Part shown: positions 1 to 8,576 of the stretch, piece by piece
How positions within the stretch are numbered: the first letter of the stretch is position 1
Layout: each line of letters begins with the position of its first letter
Assembly: GCF_004310425.1 (NCBI RefSeq)
Contig: NZ_SIUB01000001.1
Span: 434,001 to 498,000, forward strand
Direction: 5' to 3'
Length of the DNA: 64,000 nt
DNA from: Hansschlegelia quercus
Lineage (GTDB): Bacteria > Pseudomonadota > Alphaproteobacteria > Rhizobiales > Methylopilaceae
Notes under the pieces: generated by a model
Databases searched by the model: none
The model's input: only the letters and a program-made list of their open reading frames with translations
What the model was told of the DNA's origin: nothing
Program-made: the position numbers and the translations under genes

Positions 1-1
1 C

Positions 2-1405
2 CTGCCGGTGTCGCTGATCGCGATCGACGAGGCGCACTGCATCTCGCAATGGGGCCACAGCTTCCGCGCCGAATATCTTGCGCTGGGGAACGCCCACGAG
101 GCGCTTCCCAGGGCGCGGCTGGTCGCGCTCACCGCCACCGCCGACGAGACCACCCAAGCCGACATTCTGCAGAAGCTTTTTTCCGGGCGGGCGGAAAAGT
201 TCGTCGCGGGCTTCGACCGGCCGAATATCTCGATCGCCGTGCAGGACAAGCGCGACGTCGGCCAGGCGATTGAATCCTACGTGAAGGCTCGGCCGGGCAT
301 GAGCGGGGTGGTCTATCGCCTATCCCGCAAGAAGGTCGACGAGACCACCGCGCGTCTTCAAGCCGCGGGCGTGAAGGCGCTGGCTTATCATGCCGGCATG
401 GACGCCGGCGACCGCGCAACGGCGCAGGAGGCGTTTCTGGCCGAGCCCGGCGTGGTGATGGTCGCGACCGTCGCATTCGGCATGGGCATCGACAAATCGG
501 ACGTGCGCTTCGTCCTGCATGGCGACGCCCCCGGCTCGCTCGAAGCCTACTATCAGGAGATCGGCCGCGCGGGCCGCGACGGCGAGCCGGCGGAAGCCCT
601 GATGTTCTATGGGCTTGAGGACATCCGAACCCGCCGCCGGTTCATCGACGAGGAGGACAGCGCACCGGAGCGCAAGCGCATGGAGGCGCAGCGGCTCGAC
701 GCGCTGGTGGGCTTCTGCGAGACGACTGCATGCAGGCGTCAGACCCTGCTCAGCTATTTCGGCGAGACGTCCGGCCCCTGCGGAAACTGCGACACCTGCC
801 TCGACCCGCCGGAAGTGATCGACGGCACGGAGGAAGCGCGGCTGCTGCTGCAGTTGATCGCGGCGACCGGCGAGCGTTTCGGCGCGGCGCATATCGTGGC
901 GCTCGCCGTCGGGCATCTGTCGGAGACGGTGGAGGCGCGCGGCCATTCCAGCCTGCCCGGTTTCGGCAATGGCGCGGACCGCCCGGCGGCCGAATGGCGC
1001 GCGATCATCCGGCAGCTCGTCTCGGCGGGCGCAGTGGCTGTCGAGGCCGGCGCCTATGGCGGACTGACGATCACGTCCCGCGGCGCGCGCGTGCTCGAAG
1101 GCGTGGACCGCATCACCATCGCGAAGCCCAAGCCGAAGTCGCGCGAGCGCCGCCGCATGGCGGCCGAGGCGATCGCGCCGGTCGGCGTGGACATGGCCCT
1201 GCTCGCCAAGCTGAAGACGCTGCGGCGGGAGCTCGCCATCGCCCGCGCCGTGCCGGCCTATGTGATTTTCTCCGACAGGACGCTGATGGAGATGGCCGCC
1301 GCCCGCCCACAGAACGAGGACGCGCTGGCGCGTGTGAAGGGCGTGGGCGCCGCCAAGCTGGAGGCGTTCGGCGACGTGTTTTTGAAGGTTCTGCGCGACG
1401 GTTAG
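2..1405 (+). CDS. recQ: ATP-dependent DNA helicase RecQ, 5' truncated by window edge
   Basis: RecQ unwinds DNA 3' to 5' in recombination repair. The reading frame is already open at the window edge, so the N-terminus with the Walker A motif lies outside. The visible part begins just before helicase motif II (DEAHCISQWG), continues through the second RecA lobe (motif VI region EIGRAGRDG), then the zinc-binding region with cysteines in CETTACRR and CGNCDTC, an RQC winged-helix region, and a C-terminal HRDC domain (EDALARVKGVGAAKLEAFG). The frame ends with TAG at 1403-1405 and is otherwise intact. The GTG at position 8 is an internal valine and should not be taken as a start. The next gene is convergent, 38 bases away. 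Confidence 0.95.
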   Translation: MPVSLIAIDEAHCISQWGHSFRAEYLALGNAHEALPRARLVALTATADETTQADILQKLFSGRAEKFVAGFDRPNISIAVQDKRDVGQAIESYVKARPGMSGVVYRLSRKKVDETTARLQAAGVKALAYHAGMDAGDRATAQEAFLAEPGVVMVATVAFGMGIDKSDVRFVLHGDAPGSLEAYYQEIGRAGRDGEPAEALMFYGLEDIRTRRRFIDEEDSAPERKRMEAQRLDALVGFCETTACRRQTLLSYFGETSGPCGNCDTCLDPPEVIDGTEEARLLLQLIAATGERFGAAHIVALAVGHLSETVEARGHSSLPGFGNGADRPAAEWRAIIRQLVSAGAVAVEAGAYGGLTITSRGARVLEGVDRITIAKPKPKSRERRRMAAEAIAPVGVDMALLAKLKTLRRELAIARAVPAYVIFSDRTLMEMAAARPQNEDALARVKGVGAAKLEAFGDVFLKVLRDG

Positions 1406-1443
1406 GACTCCTCATCTCTCCCCAAGCAGAGCTCGGGGAGGGA

Positions 1444-2238
1444 TCATAGCGTCAGCGCATAGAGCGCGACCGCGCTCGTCGCGGCCACGTTCAGGCTGTC
1501 GAATCCCGCAGCCATCGGGATGCGCACGGTCTTCGCCCGCGCCATCAGCGAGGCGGCCAGGCCGGGTCCTTCGGCGCCAAGCAACAGCGCGATGCGTGGC
1601 GTGCGTTCGACCTCCGACAGCAGCCGATCGCCCGAGGGGCTGAGCGCCAGGACTTCGAACCTCTCCGCTTCCAGCGCATCGAGCATGGCTTCTGACGAGG
1701 CGCCCCGGGAAAACGGCGTGATCAGGCTGGCGCCGACGGAGACGCGGATCGCCTTGCGGTAGAGCGGATCGCAGGACGCGCCGTCGAGCAGCACGGCGGC
1801 GGCACCGAAGGCGGCGGCGTTGCGAAAAATCCCGCCGACATTGTCGTGGTTGGAAACGCCCGAGAGCGCAACGACCAACGCGCGCTCCGGCAGACCGGCG
1901 AGTAGCGCTGCGGCGTCCGGCGTCGACGCGCGACGGCCGATCGCCAGCAGGCCGCGGTGAATGTGGAAGCCTACGACTGCGTCCATCACTGCTTGAGACG
2001 CGACATAGACCGGCGTCGCCCCCGGCAGATCAGTCAGCAGCGGCTCGACGGCGGCGAGCCTGCTCTCCCCGACCAGCAGACTCTGCGCGACGTGCCGCGA
2101 GCGCGTCCCGAGCAGAAGTCGCAGCACCACCTCGCCTTCCGCCACGAACCGCTCGCCGCGGCCGACGACGTCCCGCTCCCGCACCGCGCGATAGTCGGCG
2201 ATGCGGGGATCTTCGGCGTCGATGACGGGGATGAACAT
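1444..2238 (-). CDS. TrmH/SpoU-family RNA 2'-O-methyltransferase
   Basis: A 264-residue SPOUT-class RNA methyltransferase expected to transfer a methyl group from S-adenosylmethionine to a ribose 2'-OH in rRNA or tRNA. The N-terminal 100 residues resemble a substrate-binding L30e-like domain. The C-terminal knot carries the three SpoU motifs: NVGGIFRNAAAFGA (motif 1), LLLGAEGPGL (motif 2) and IPMAAGFDSLNVAATSAVALY-like (motif 3, with the conserved asparagine). Start is ATG at 2236-2238. It lies where pal would usually follow tolB, separated from tolB by a hairpin-containing gap of 170 bases. The exact RNA target cannot be told from sequence. Confidence 0.88.
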   Translation of the reverse strand: MFIPVIDAEDPRIADYRAVRERDVVGRGERFVAEGEVVLRLLLGTRSRHVAQSLLVGESRLAAVEPLLTDLPGATPVYVASQAVMDAVVGFHIHRGLLAIGRRASTPDAAALLAGLPERALVVALSGVSNHDNVGGIFRNAAAFGAAAVLLDGASCDPLYRKAIRVSVGASLITPFSRGASSEAMLDALEAERFEVLALSPSGDRLLSEVERTPRIALLLGAEGPGLAASLMARAKTVRIPMAAGFDSLNVAATSAVALYALTL

Positions 2239-2261
2239 GGATTTTGTCTAGCGCGGCGCTC

Positions 2262-2345
2262 GTGTCCCGGACTTGATCCGAGACCCCAGACGCGCAAACG
2301 CTTCAAGGTGCAACGTCATCCTCCGGCTTATCCGGAGGATCCATG
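2262..2345. repeat. REP-like intergenic hairpin between trmH-like gene and tolB
   Basis: The gap 2239-2408 has no gene. It contains the sequence GTCCCGGACTTGATCCG (2264-2280), nearly repeated at 19893-19909, and a perfect stem: ATCCTCCGG at 2318-2326, a 5-base loop CTTAT, and CCGGAGGAT at 2332-2340. No T-tract follows on either strand, so it looks like a REP-type palindrome rather than an intrinsic terminator. It could still protect the 3' end of the tol mRNA. Confidence 0.6.
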
Positions 2346-2408
2346 TCGAGTTGGAGCTTGCCACCCCGGATCAGGTTCGGGAGACGGACGCTGCGCTTGG
2401 CCCCCGCC

Positions 2409-3722
2409 TCAGTTCAGCAGCGGCGACCAGGCCGGGTCGGAGGCGAAGCCCGGCGTCGGCACGCGCTGCTCGTTTCGGCCGGTGACGTCGATCGAGTAGA
2501 TTTTTGGGCCGCCGCCGGTGTCGCGGAAGAACATCAGCACCCGGCCATTCGGCGCCCAGGTCGGACCCTCGTTGTGGAAGCCCTCGGTCAGGATGCGCTC
2601 GCCCGTGCCGTCGGGCCGCATCACGCCGATCGCGAACTTGCCGCCGGACTGCTTGGTGAAGGCGATGAGGTCGCCGCGCGGGCTCCAGACAGGGGTCGAA
2701 TAGCGCCCCTCGCCGAAGGAAATGCGCTGCGCGCCGCCTCCGCTCGACGGCATCACGTAGATCTGCTGATTGCCGCCGCGATCGCTCTCGAACACGATTT
2801 TCTGGCCGTCAGGCGAATAAGACGGCGAGGTGTCGATCGCCCCGCTGTCGGTGAGCTTGGTGGTGGCGCGCGAACGGAGGTCCATCACGTAGATCGCGGA
2901 ATTACCGTTCTGCTCAAGGCTCAGCGCCACCTTCTGGCCGTCCGGGGAAAACCGCGGCGCAAAGGTCATGCCGGGGAAGTTGCCGACCTGCTCGCGCTGA
3001 CCGGTCTCGATGTTCAGCAGGTAGACCCTGGGGTCCGCATTGCCGAACGACATGTAGGTGATCTCCTGGCTCGTCGGGCTGAAGCGCGGGGTCAGCACGA
3101 GCTCGGAGCCGGAGGTGATGAACCGGCTGCCGTAGCCGTCCTGGTCCATGATGGCGAGGCGCTTGACGCGCTTGTTCTTCGGCCCGCTCTCGTCGACATA
3201 AACGACGCGGGTGTCGAAATAGCCTTTCTCGCCGGTCAGCTTCTCGTAGATCATGTCGGCGATCAGATGCGCCACGCGCCGCCAGTTCTTGTCGGTGAAG
3301 AACTGCTGGCCCTCGAGCTGGCTGCCGCCGAACACGTCCCACAGCCGGAATTCGGTGCGGATGCGCCCGTCGCCCTGACGGACCATCTGACCGGTGACCA
3401 GCGCCTGCGCGTTGATGATGCGCCAGTCGCCGAAGCGCGGCGACGCGTCGAAATTCGAGATCTTTTCGATGAAGGCGCGCTGGTCGATCGGCGCGAACAG
3501 GCCGGAGCGCTGGAGGTCGGCCGTGATCACGCCCGCCATATCGCGCGCCAGCTGGGGGTCGCTTCCGTTTGCGAGGAAATCTGGAATCGCGATCGGCAGC
3601 GGCTGGACGTTGCCCTGGTTGATGTCGATCGACACCTGGGCGTGCGCCGGCGCGGCGATGCCCGCCAGCGCGAAGCAGGCGAGCGCCGCGGCGCGGAGAA
3701 GGCGGAGAGGGTGAAGAATCAT
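2409..3722 (-). CDS. tolB: Tol-Pal system periplasmic protein TolB
   Basis: Periplasmic beta-propeller of the Tol-Pal envelope-constriction machine. The 437-residue length is normal for TolB. The open frame extends upstream to 3824, but ATG at 3722 is preferred because it starts a classic signal peptide ([19 protein letters not shown]) ending AHA before QVSIDINQG. The N-terminal alpha/beta domain (about residues 25-165) is followed by repeated propeller blades with [15 protein letters not shown]-type PD40 motifs. It lies 109 bases downstream of tolA, a wider gap than the others in the operon, so it may have its own translation signal. Pal, its usual partner and downstream neighbour, is not present after it. 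Confidence 0.95.
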   Translation of the reverse strand: MILHPLRLLRAAALACFALAGIAAPAHAQVSIDINQGNVQPLPIAIPDFLANGSDPQLARDMAGVITADLQRSGLFAPIDQRAFIEKISNFDASPRFGDWRIINAQALVTGQMVRQGDGRIRTEFRLWDVFGGSQLEGQQFFTDKNWRRVAHLIADMIYEKLTGEKGYFDTRVVYVDESGPKNKRVKRLAIMDQDGYGSRFITSGSELVLTPRFSPTSQEITYMSFGNADPRVYLLNIETGQREQVGNFPGMTFAPRFSPDGQKVALSLEQNGNSAIYVMDLRSRATTKLTDSGAIDTSPSYSPDGQKIVFESDRGGNQQIYVMPSSGGGAQRISFGEGRYSTPVWSPRGDLIAFTKQSGGKFAIGVMRPDGTGERILTEGFHNEGPTWAPNGRVLMFFRDTGGGPKIYSIDVTGRNEQRVPTPGFASDPAWSPLLN

Positions 3723-3831
3723 CAGGCTCTTCCGGGTGCGGCGCGAGAGGAACGCGTAGACGAGTCGGCGACGGAACGCGATTGGGAAGAAAGCGGCTCG
3801 CCGCATGCGGGGAGCGAAAGACACGGTGACC

Positions 3832-5049
3832 TCATCCGCCCATCATGTCCTTGGGGTCGAAATTGATGTTGACCTGTCGCCAGTAGTCATAGGCTTCCGG
3901 CGGCAGCTTCAAGGGCGCGCAACGCTGCACGGCGCGGGTCGCCGCGCCCGCCGCCGCGCGGAACGCCGGGTTCGAGGACGAGTTCGTCACGGTCGGGCCG
4001 CCGGAAAGGCTGCCGTCCGCGTTGAGCGTGAACTGCACGCGCACCGCCAGGCTGCCGTCGCTCGCGGCGCCCACCGGCGGGTTCCAGCACTGCATCACCT
4101 GCTCGCGCACCGCGTTGTCGATGCCGGTGCGCTGCGAAAGCGAGAGCTTCGAGGCCGTTCCACGGGCGGTGCCGGCGGTCGTCTCCGGCGCGGTATCGGG
4201 CGCGGACGTCTCCTTGCGGCTCGCCTCGCGCACGTCGTTCAGAGCGCTGTCGCTCTTGGAGGCCTTGTTCCCGAGCAGGCTCGCGATCTTGGACGCGTCG
4301 AATTTGTGCTCCTTGGCCTTGGCGGCCTTCTCGGCGTCCGCCTTCTCCTTGGCGGCCTTTGCGGCTGCGGCCTTTTCCGCTTCGGCCTTAGCGGCCTTGT
4401 CGGCCTCGGCTTTGGCGAGCTTGTCCGCCTTCTCCTTCGCCGCCTTGTCGGCCTCCGCCTTGGCTTCCTTTTCCGCTTCGGCTTTTTCCTTGGCGTCCTT
4501 CTCGGCCTGCGCCTTGGCGAGCTTTTCCGCCTCTGCGGCCTGGGCGAGCTTCTCGGCCTTTTCCTGTGTAGCCTTCTCCGCCGCGGCCTTGGCGGCCTTG
4601 TCGGCGGCGGCCTTCTCAGCCGCAGCCTTTGCGACGGCGACCTTTTCCGCCTCGGCTTTTGCGGCCTTTTCCGCTTCCGCCTTGGCGGCTTGCGGATCGG
4701 GCTTCGGCTCGACCTTCGGAGGCGCCTCGGCGCTTTTCGGCTCGGGCGCGGAGGCGGGCGGAGGCGGCGGAGCCTTCACGTTCTCCTTCGCCACGGGCGT
4801 ATCGTCGTCGGCGGGCTCGGGATCGGCCTGCGCGATCTTCTCCGCCTTGACCTTGGGCGCGTCGACCTTCTTCGACGTCTTCGACCCCTTGGTCATGGCG
4901 TCGAACTGCTCGGGCGACAGGACCTCGATCGGCAGCGCCTCAGTGGGGCCGACGTCGAAAGGCTTGGCGGAGGACAGATTGATCAGGCCCCATCCCAGCA
5001 GGATGGCGTGCGCCGCAGAGGAGACGACGAGGCCTGGACGCACCTTCAA
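3832..5049 (-). CDS. tolA: TolA-like envelope protein with TonB C-terminal domain
   Basis: Inner-membrane protein linking TolQR to the outer membrane. The 405 residues comprise a short cytoplasmic start, one membrane segment at about residues 7-26 ([19 protein letters not shown]), a Pro/Ala-rich linker, a long Lys/Ala/Glu-rich helical repeat region (roughly residues 105-250, [11 protein letters not shown]-type units) expected to span the periplasm, and a C-terminal TonB/TolA-like domain ([19 protein letters not shown] region, [19 protein letters not shown]). Start ATG at 5047-5049 is 4 bases after the tolR stop, so translation is probably coupled. The repeat-rich DNA at 4290-4720 is coding, not a separate repeat element. 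Confidence 0.93.
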   Translation of the reverse strand: MKVRPGLVVSSAAHAILLGWGLINLSSAKPFDVGPTEALPIEVLSPEQFDAMTKGSKTSKKVDAPKVKAEKIAQADPEPADDDTPVAKENVKAPPPPPASAPEPKSAEAPPKVEPKPDPQAAKAEAEKAAKAEAEKVAVAKAAAEKAAADKAAKAAAEKATQEKAEKLAQAAEAEKLAKAQAEKDAKEKAEAEKEAKAEADKAAKEKADKLAKAEADKAAKAEAEKAAAAKAAKEKADAEKAAKAKEHKFDASKIASLLGNKASKSDSALNDVREASRKETSAPDTAPETTAGTARGTASKLSLSQRTGIDNAVREQVMQCWNPPVGAASDGSLAVRVQFTLNADGSLSGGPTVTNSSSNPAFRAAAGAATRAVQRCAPLKLPPEAYDYWRQVNINFDPKDMMGG

Positions 5050-5053
5050 GGCG

Positions 5054-5506
5054 TCAGCTCCCCTGCTCCTGCTCGGTGACGAGCGCGACGCGCTTGAATC
5101 CCGCGCCGGACAGCGCGCCCATCACCTTCGCTACCTGGCCGAAGTTCACGTTCTTGTCGCCCCGGACGTAGATGCGTTCCTCATAGCCGGAATTCGTGAT
5201 GGCAATGAGGCGCGGCGCGAGCTCGGTGACGTCGATCGGCGTCTCCTGCAGGAACACCTGGCCAGTTTGATTGACCGTGATCGTCAGCGGCTCCTTCTCT
5301 TCGTTCAGCGGATTGGCCGAAGTCTGCGGCATCTCGATTGGAACGCCGACGGTCAGCATCGGCGCCGCGACCATGAAGATGATGAGCAGCACCAGCATGA
5401 CGTCCACCATCGGCGTCACGTTGATCTCGGACATCACGTGTCCAGCGCGCCGCCGGCGGCGGGCGCCGTGCGCGCTCGATGAGCCTCCGCTTCCGCTCAT
5501 GCCCAT
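5054..5506 (-). CDS. tolR: Tol-Pal system proton-channel subunit TolR (ExbD family)
   Basis: A 150-residue ExbD/TolR protein. After a basic, Ser/Gly-rich N-terminus it has EINVTPMVDVMLVLLIIFMV, with the membrane aspartate (VDVMLVLL) that is part of the proton path in this family, then a periplasmic domain of about 100 residues. It partners TolQ (4 bases upstream) and TolA (4 bases downstream). ExbD of a TonB system is the main alternative, but adjacency to tolA and tolB supports TolR. Confidence 0.95.
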   Translation of the reverse strand: MGMSGSGGSSSAHGARRRRRAGHVMSEINVTPMVDVMLVLLIIFMVAAPMLTVGVPIEMPQTSANPLNEEKEPLTITVNQTGQVFLQETPIDVTELAPRLIAITNSGYEERIYVRGDKNVNFGQVAKVMGALSGAGFKRVALVTEQEQGS

Positions 5507-5510
5507 GGGA

Positions 5511-6188
5511 TCAGGCCCGCTCGTCGATCTGGCGCGACAGGATGGCTGAGAACTCGTCGGCGAAGCCCTCCATCCGGCTCGCCTGGCGCGTCACCTGGTT
5601 GGAGAACTTGTTGTAGAAAATGACCGCCGGGATGGCCGCGACGAGGCCGATCGCGGTGGCGAACAGCGCCTCCGCGATGCCCGGCGCGACCACGGCGAGC
5701 GAGGTGTTTTTGGACGCCGCGATCGACTGGAACGAGGTCATGATGCCCCATACCGTGCCGAACAGGCCGATGAAGGGGCCGGCCGAGCCCACCGTCGCGA
5801 GCACCAGAAGCTTCGATTCCAGTCGCTCGATCTCCCGGGAGATCGTGACGTCGAGCACCTTGTCGATGCGCTGCTGGAGGCCTGCGACCGAGCGCCCGCC
5901 GCTCTCGTAGGAGCGCTTCCACTCGCGCATCGCGGCCACGAATAACGCGGCCATCGAGGTGTTTGGGCGGTTGGACAGGTTGCGGTAAAGCTCCTCGAGG
6001 CTCTGCCCCGACCAGAATATCTTCTCGAAGCGGTCCATGTTGCGCTTGGTCCGCGAGAACAGCAGCTGCTTGTCGACGACGATCGCCCAGCACCACACGG
6101 AGGACGCGAGCAGCCCCAGCATCACGAACTTCACGACGAAGTGGGCCTGGAGGAACAGGCCGAACAGCGACATGTCGGGCGTTGGCAT
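5511..6188 (-). CDS. tolQ: Tol-Pal system proton-channel subunit TolQ (MotA/ExbB family)
   Basis: Inner-membrane subunit forming the stator-like proton channel with TolR. The frame is open back to 6284, but ATG at 6188 (MPTPDMSLFGLFLQAHFVV) gives the usual length of about 225 residues, with GGAG 11 bases upstream. ATG at 6173 is also possible. Three membrane segments are visible: near residues 10-35, about 130-155 (the family motif GPFIGLFGTVWGIMTSFQSI) and about 165-195. It is the first gene of tolQRAB. Upstream lies a 260-base region shared with a divergent protease gene, whereas ybgC would usually precede it directly. Confidence 0.95.
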   Translation of the reverse strand: MPTPDMSLFGLFLQAHFVVKFVMLGLLASSVWCWAIVVDKQLLFSRTKRNMDRFEKIFWSGQSLEELYRNLSNRPNTSMAALFVAAMREWKRSYESGGRSVAGLQQRIDKVLDVTISREIERLESKLLVLATVGSAGPFIGLFGTVWGIMTSFQSIAASKNTSLAVVAPGIAEALFATAIGLVAAIPAVIFYNKFSNQVTRQASRMEGFADEFSAILSRQIDERA

Positions 6189-6448
6189 CGTCGGTCCGTC
6201 TCCAGTCTCAAGCTCGCGGCGCGAGGCCACGCACAAACCACGCGCGACGGTCTGACCGTCGCCCGCGCCTGAACGATCCCCCATGCTCGAAGCGACCGCG
6301 CCTTTGGCGCTTCAATGTGTTGAAACTGCGACCCGATCCCGCAGGGGCTCGTTCCGTTCATGAACCGTCAAGGTTAATGCGGAGTTACCGAAGGGCTTTT
6401 CGCTTCCTGTCCCTTTCCCGCCGCGGCTCCTGTCGAAAGCCTCCAGTC
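6189..6448. other. Divergent intergenic region tolQ / serine protease
   Basis: These 260 bases lie between the start of tolQ (minus) and the first trypsin-like protease (plus), and must hold both promoters. Frames open here in the upstream extensions of both genes have no recognisable protein similarity. I found no convincing inverted repeat or terminator and do not assign -35/-10 boxes. Confidence 0.4.
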
Positions 6449-7159
6449 ATGCGTTTCGCATTGCTTTTACTCGCCTTGGTCGCGACTTCGCCGGCCCGCG
6501 CAGATGACGGAGCCGCGGTCGCGGCGCTCGCGATCACCCCGCTGCCGGACGGCAAAGCGGAGATCGCCCAGTGCAGCGGCGCGCTGATCGCGCCCGATCT
6601 GGTGCTCACCGCCGGCCATTGCGTCGACCGGATCGTGAGCGTCGCGCAGCTCGCGGTCTTTCCCTATCGCGGCGTCGACGCTCTGCCTCCGCCGCGGCGT
6701 GTGGCGGCTTATGTGCAGGGCCCCGGTCACGTGAAAGGCTGGCGCGCTCTTCCCGGCGACCCGGAGACCCGCCGCGGCGAGATCGCGGCCGATCTCGCTT
6801 TGCTTCGGCTGGAGCAGCCGCTGATGGAGCACCCTCCCCGCACGCTCGCCGCAGGCATCGTCGCGGATCCGATGACGGGCGCGTCGATGGCCGGCGTCGA
6901 TCGCCAAGGCAAGCTGATGGAGACTCCTCTGACCTCCATTCGCTTCGCCACCGGCCCCGGCGAACGCGTCGCCTTCGCGACCGCCGCGAAGCGCGTCTGC
7001 ACCGGCGTCTCCGGCTCGCCGGTATCAGCGAACGGCGTAGTGTGGGGCCTCGTGGTCGCGGTTCTGAAACCGAGCAAGGGATGTGGCTCCCGGATCGTCA
7101 TCGCACCGGTCGACGACGGGATCGCGGTCGCGCGGATGCAGGCCGGGGTCGGGCGCTGA
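6449..7159 (+). CDS. Secreted trypsin-like serine protease, atypical GVSGSP active site
   Basis: A 236-residue S1-family protein. ATG at 6449 starts a clean signal peptide (MRFALLLLALVATSPARA). Upstream open frame lacks family similarity. The catalytic triad is visible as TAGHC (His), AADLALL (Asp) and CTGVSGSPV (Ser). The cysteine pair around the histidine (QCSGALI, AGHC) is the usual disulfide. The serine motif departs from GDSGGP: the aspartate before Ser is valine and the second glycine is serine, closer to the GNSGSP of V8-like S1B proteases. It likely acts in the periplasm or outside. A second protease follows on the same strand 145 bases later. Substrate unknown. Its insertion between tolQ and ybgC is unusual. 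Confidence 0.8.
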   Translation: MRFALLLLALVATSPARADDGAAVAALAITPLPDGKAEIAQCSGALIAPDLVLTAGHCVDRIVSVAQLAVFPYRGVDALPPPRRVAAYVQGPGHVKGWRALPGDPETRRGEIAADLALLRLEQPLMEHPPRTLAAGIVADPMTGASMAGVDRQGKLMETPLTSIRFATGPGERVAFATAAKRVCTGVSGSPVSANGVVWGLVVAVLKPSKGCGSRIVIAPVDDGIAVARMQAGVGR

Positions 7160-7304
7160 GCCGATGTCGCCGCTTTGACACAGCGCAGCGTCCGCGACCG
7201 TCGAAGGCCAATTAGTGATCGAACGACGCTGAGGGACCGTGCCATGCTGGCGCATCGGCCGCGCTTACCGGCGGCCAGTTTCCCTTACGATTCGGATCTG
7301 CCGG

Positions 7305-8090
7305 ATGCGATCGACCTTGTTGCGTTTCGCGATCGTCGCCTGCGCCTGCGCGCTCATGATCAGCCCCGTCTTCGCGCTGTCCGGCGGTTCACCCGCCCGA
7401 ACGGGCGACCGGCTGACGCGCGCGACGGTGTTCATCACGAGCCTCACGCCCTCCGGCAAGAACCGCGCGCAAGTCGGCAATTGCACGGGCGTGCTGATCG
7501 ATCGCGACCTCATCCTGACGGCCGGCCACTGCCTGTCGGACCTCGGGGGCCCAAGCCTCGTCGTCGCGCAGTTCTTCGACCGCTCGAACCGCGTCGTGGG
7601 CGCGATCCAGGTCGCGTCAGGCGCGATGCATCCGGATTACGCCGGCCGCGCTTCGGCCGATGATCCGAAGCCGGAACTGCTGGGCGCCGACCTCGCCGTC
7701 CTGAAGCTCGCTTCCCCGGCGCCGGCGGACCGTAAGCCGATCGCGCTTGCGGACGACCCTGTCGCCGCGTCGAAGGTCGCCTCCGTGCTTGCAGGCGCCG
7801 GCTTGCGCCGGCCGGCCGACGAAGGCTCGGCAGGCCAGCTCCGGGTCGCGCGCGTGGCGTCGGAGGTGGTGACGGATGGACCGACGGCGGTCGCTTTGGG
7901 CGTCGCCGGCGGCATGATCTGCCGCGGCGATTCCGGCGGGCCGGTGGTCTCCTCCGCAGGACTCTGGGGCATCGTGATCGCGATCGTGCGGAAGAAGAGC
8001 CTCTGCAACTCGACCGTCTTCATGGCCGTGCTCGACCCGACCTCGCGCGGCTTTCGCACGATGGTCTCTCGGGCGAAGAAGTCGAGCTAA
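7305..8090 (+). CDS. Secreted trypsin-like serine protease
   Basis: A 261-residue S1-family protease. ATG at 7305 (MRSTLLRFAIVACACALMISP) gives a signal peptide ending near VFA-LSGG. The upstream extension to 7239 is not needed. The triad is canonical: LTAGHC (His), GADLAVLKL (Asp) and CRGDSGGPVV (Ser). Cysteine spacing (GNCTGVL/AGHC and MICRGDSGG/SLCNS) fits two disulfides. It is in tandem with the preceding protease but differs in its serine motif and length, so the two are diverged paralogues rather than a recent duplication. It ends 45 bases before the convergent ybgC end. No inhibitor or dedicated chaperone gene is adjacent. Confidence 0.85.
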   Translation: MRSTLLRFAIVACACALMISPVFALSGGSPARTGDRLTRATVFITSLTPSGKNRAQVGNCTGVLIDRDLILTAGHCLSDLGGPSLVVAQFFDRSNRVVGAIQVASGAMHPDYAGRASADDPKPELLGADLAVLKLASPAPADRKPIALADDPVAASKVASVLAGAGLRRPADEGSAGQLRVARVASEVVTDGPTAVALGVAGGMICRGDSGGPVVSSAGLWGIVIAIVRKKSLCNSTVFMAVLDPTSRGFRTMVSRAKKSS

Positions 8091-8135
8091 GAGGGCGACT
8101 TATCCCTCGCGCTTGGCGTGGTGAGGGATGAAGCC

Positions 8136-8573
8136 CTACTCTCCCATCATCCGCCGACGCATCATGTCGGGCATGCGCACTGGGCGGCCATTGCGGACGT
8201 AGACGCATTGCACGGCGCCCGTCAGCAGCGTCTCCTCGCCCCGCAGGACGCCCTGCCTAAGCACGAGCGACGCGCCCTTCACGTCCTCCGGCTCCGTCGT
8301 GACCGTCAGCACGTCGTCCATCCGCGCGGGACGCACATAGTCGAGCGTCATCCGGCGCACGACGAAGCCTTCGCCGCGGCTCGTGAACAGGTCCTGATGG
8401 TCGAAGGCGATCGCGCGCAGGATTTCGGTGCGGCCACGATCGAGATAACGGACATAGGCGCCGTGATAGGCGACGCCTGAGAAATCGGTGTCCTCGTAAT
8501 AGACCCGCACCGTCATGACGTGCCGCGAGCCGACGAGACGACCGCCGAATGGTTCGATCCCGTCTTCAGACAA
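8136..8573 (-). CDS. ybgC: Tol-Pal-associated acyl-CoA thioesterase YbgC
   Basis: Hotdog-fold thioesterase of 145 residues hydrolysing acyl-CoA or acyl-ACP. The signature VRVYYEDTDFSGVAYHGAYVRYLDRGRTE contains the catalytic aspartate (YEDTD) region and the YHG turn. The start is TTG at 8573, only 3 bases after the ruvB stop, with AGGA 8 bases upstream. It is chosen because family members in this order also carry a GRL-G-HV stretch before VRVYYEDTD. ATG at 8516 is the alternative. ybgC normally sits immediately upstream of tolQ. Here 1.9 kb with two proteases intervenes. Confidence 0.92.
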   Translation of the reverse strand: MSEDGIEPFGGRLVGSRHVMTVRVYYEDTDFSGVAYHGAYVRYLDRGRTEILRAIAFDHQDLFTSRGEGFVVRRMTLDYVRPARMDDVLTVTTEPEDVKGASLVLRQGVLRGEETLLTGAVQCVYVRNGRPVRMPDMMRRRMMGE

Positions 8574-8576
8574 GCC

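Noticed and set aside
1410-1445. Possible terminator after recQ (CTCCCC...GGGGAG)
   Set aside because: Stem is short with an 11-base loop and no T-tract. A similar weak CTCCCC/GGGGAG at 45599-45616 was also left out.
2343-3866. 507-codon open frame on the plus strand opposite tolB
   Set aside because: High GC creates long antisense frames. It has basic, repetitive composition with no family motif and lies entirely opposite a well-conserved TolB.
4290-4720. Possible CRISPR or tandem repeat array
   Set aside because: The periodic sequence encodes the helical repeats of TolA. Units are of irregular length with no spacer structure.
3805-5482. Long plus-strand frames opposite tolA and tolR (424 and 486 codons)
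   Set aside because: They reflect the Lys/Ala/Glu repeat codons of tolA read in reverse, giving Leu/Gly- or Ser/Ala-rich products without recognisable domains.
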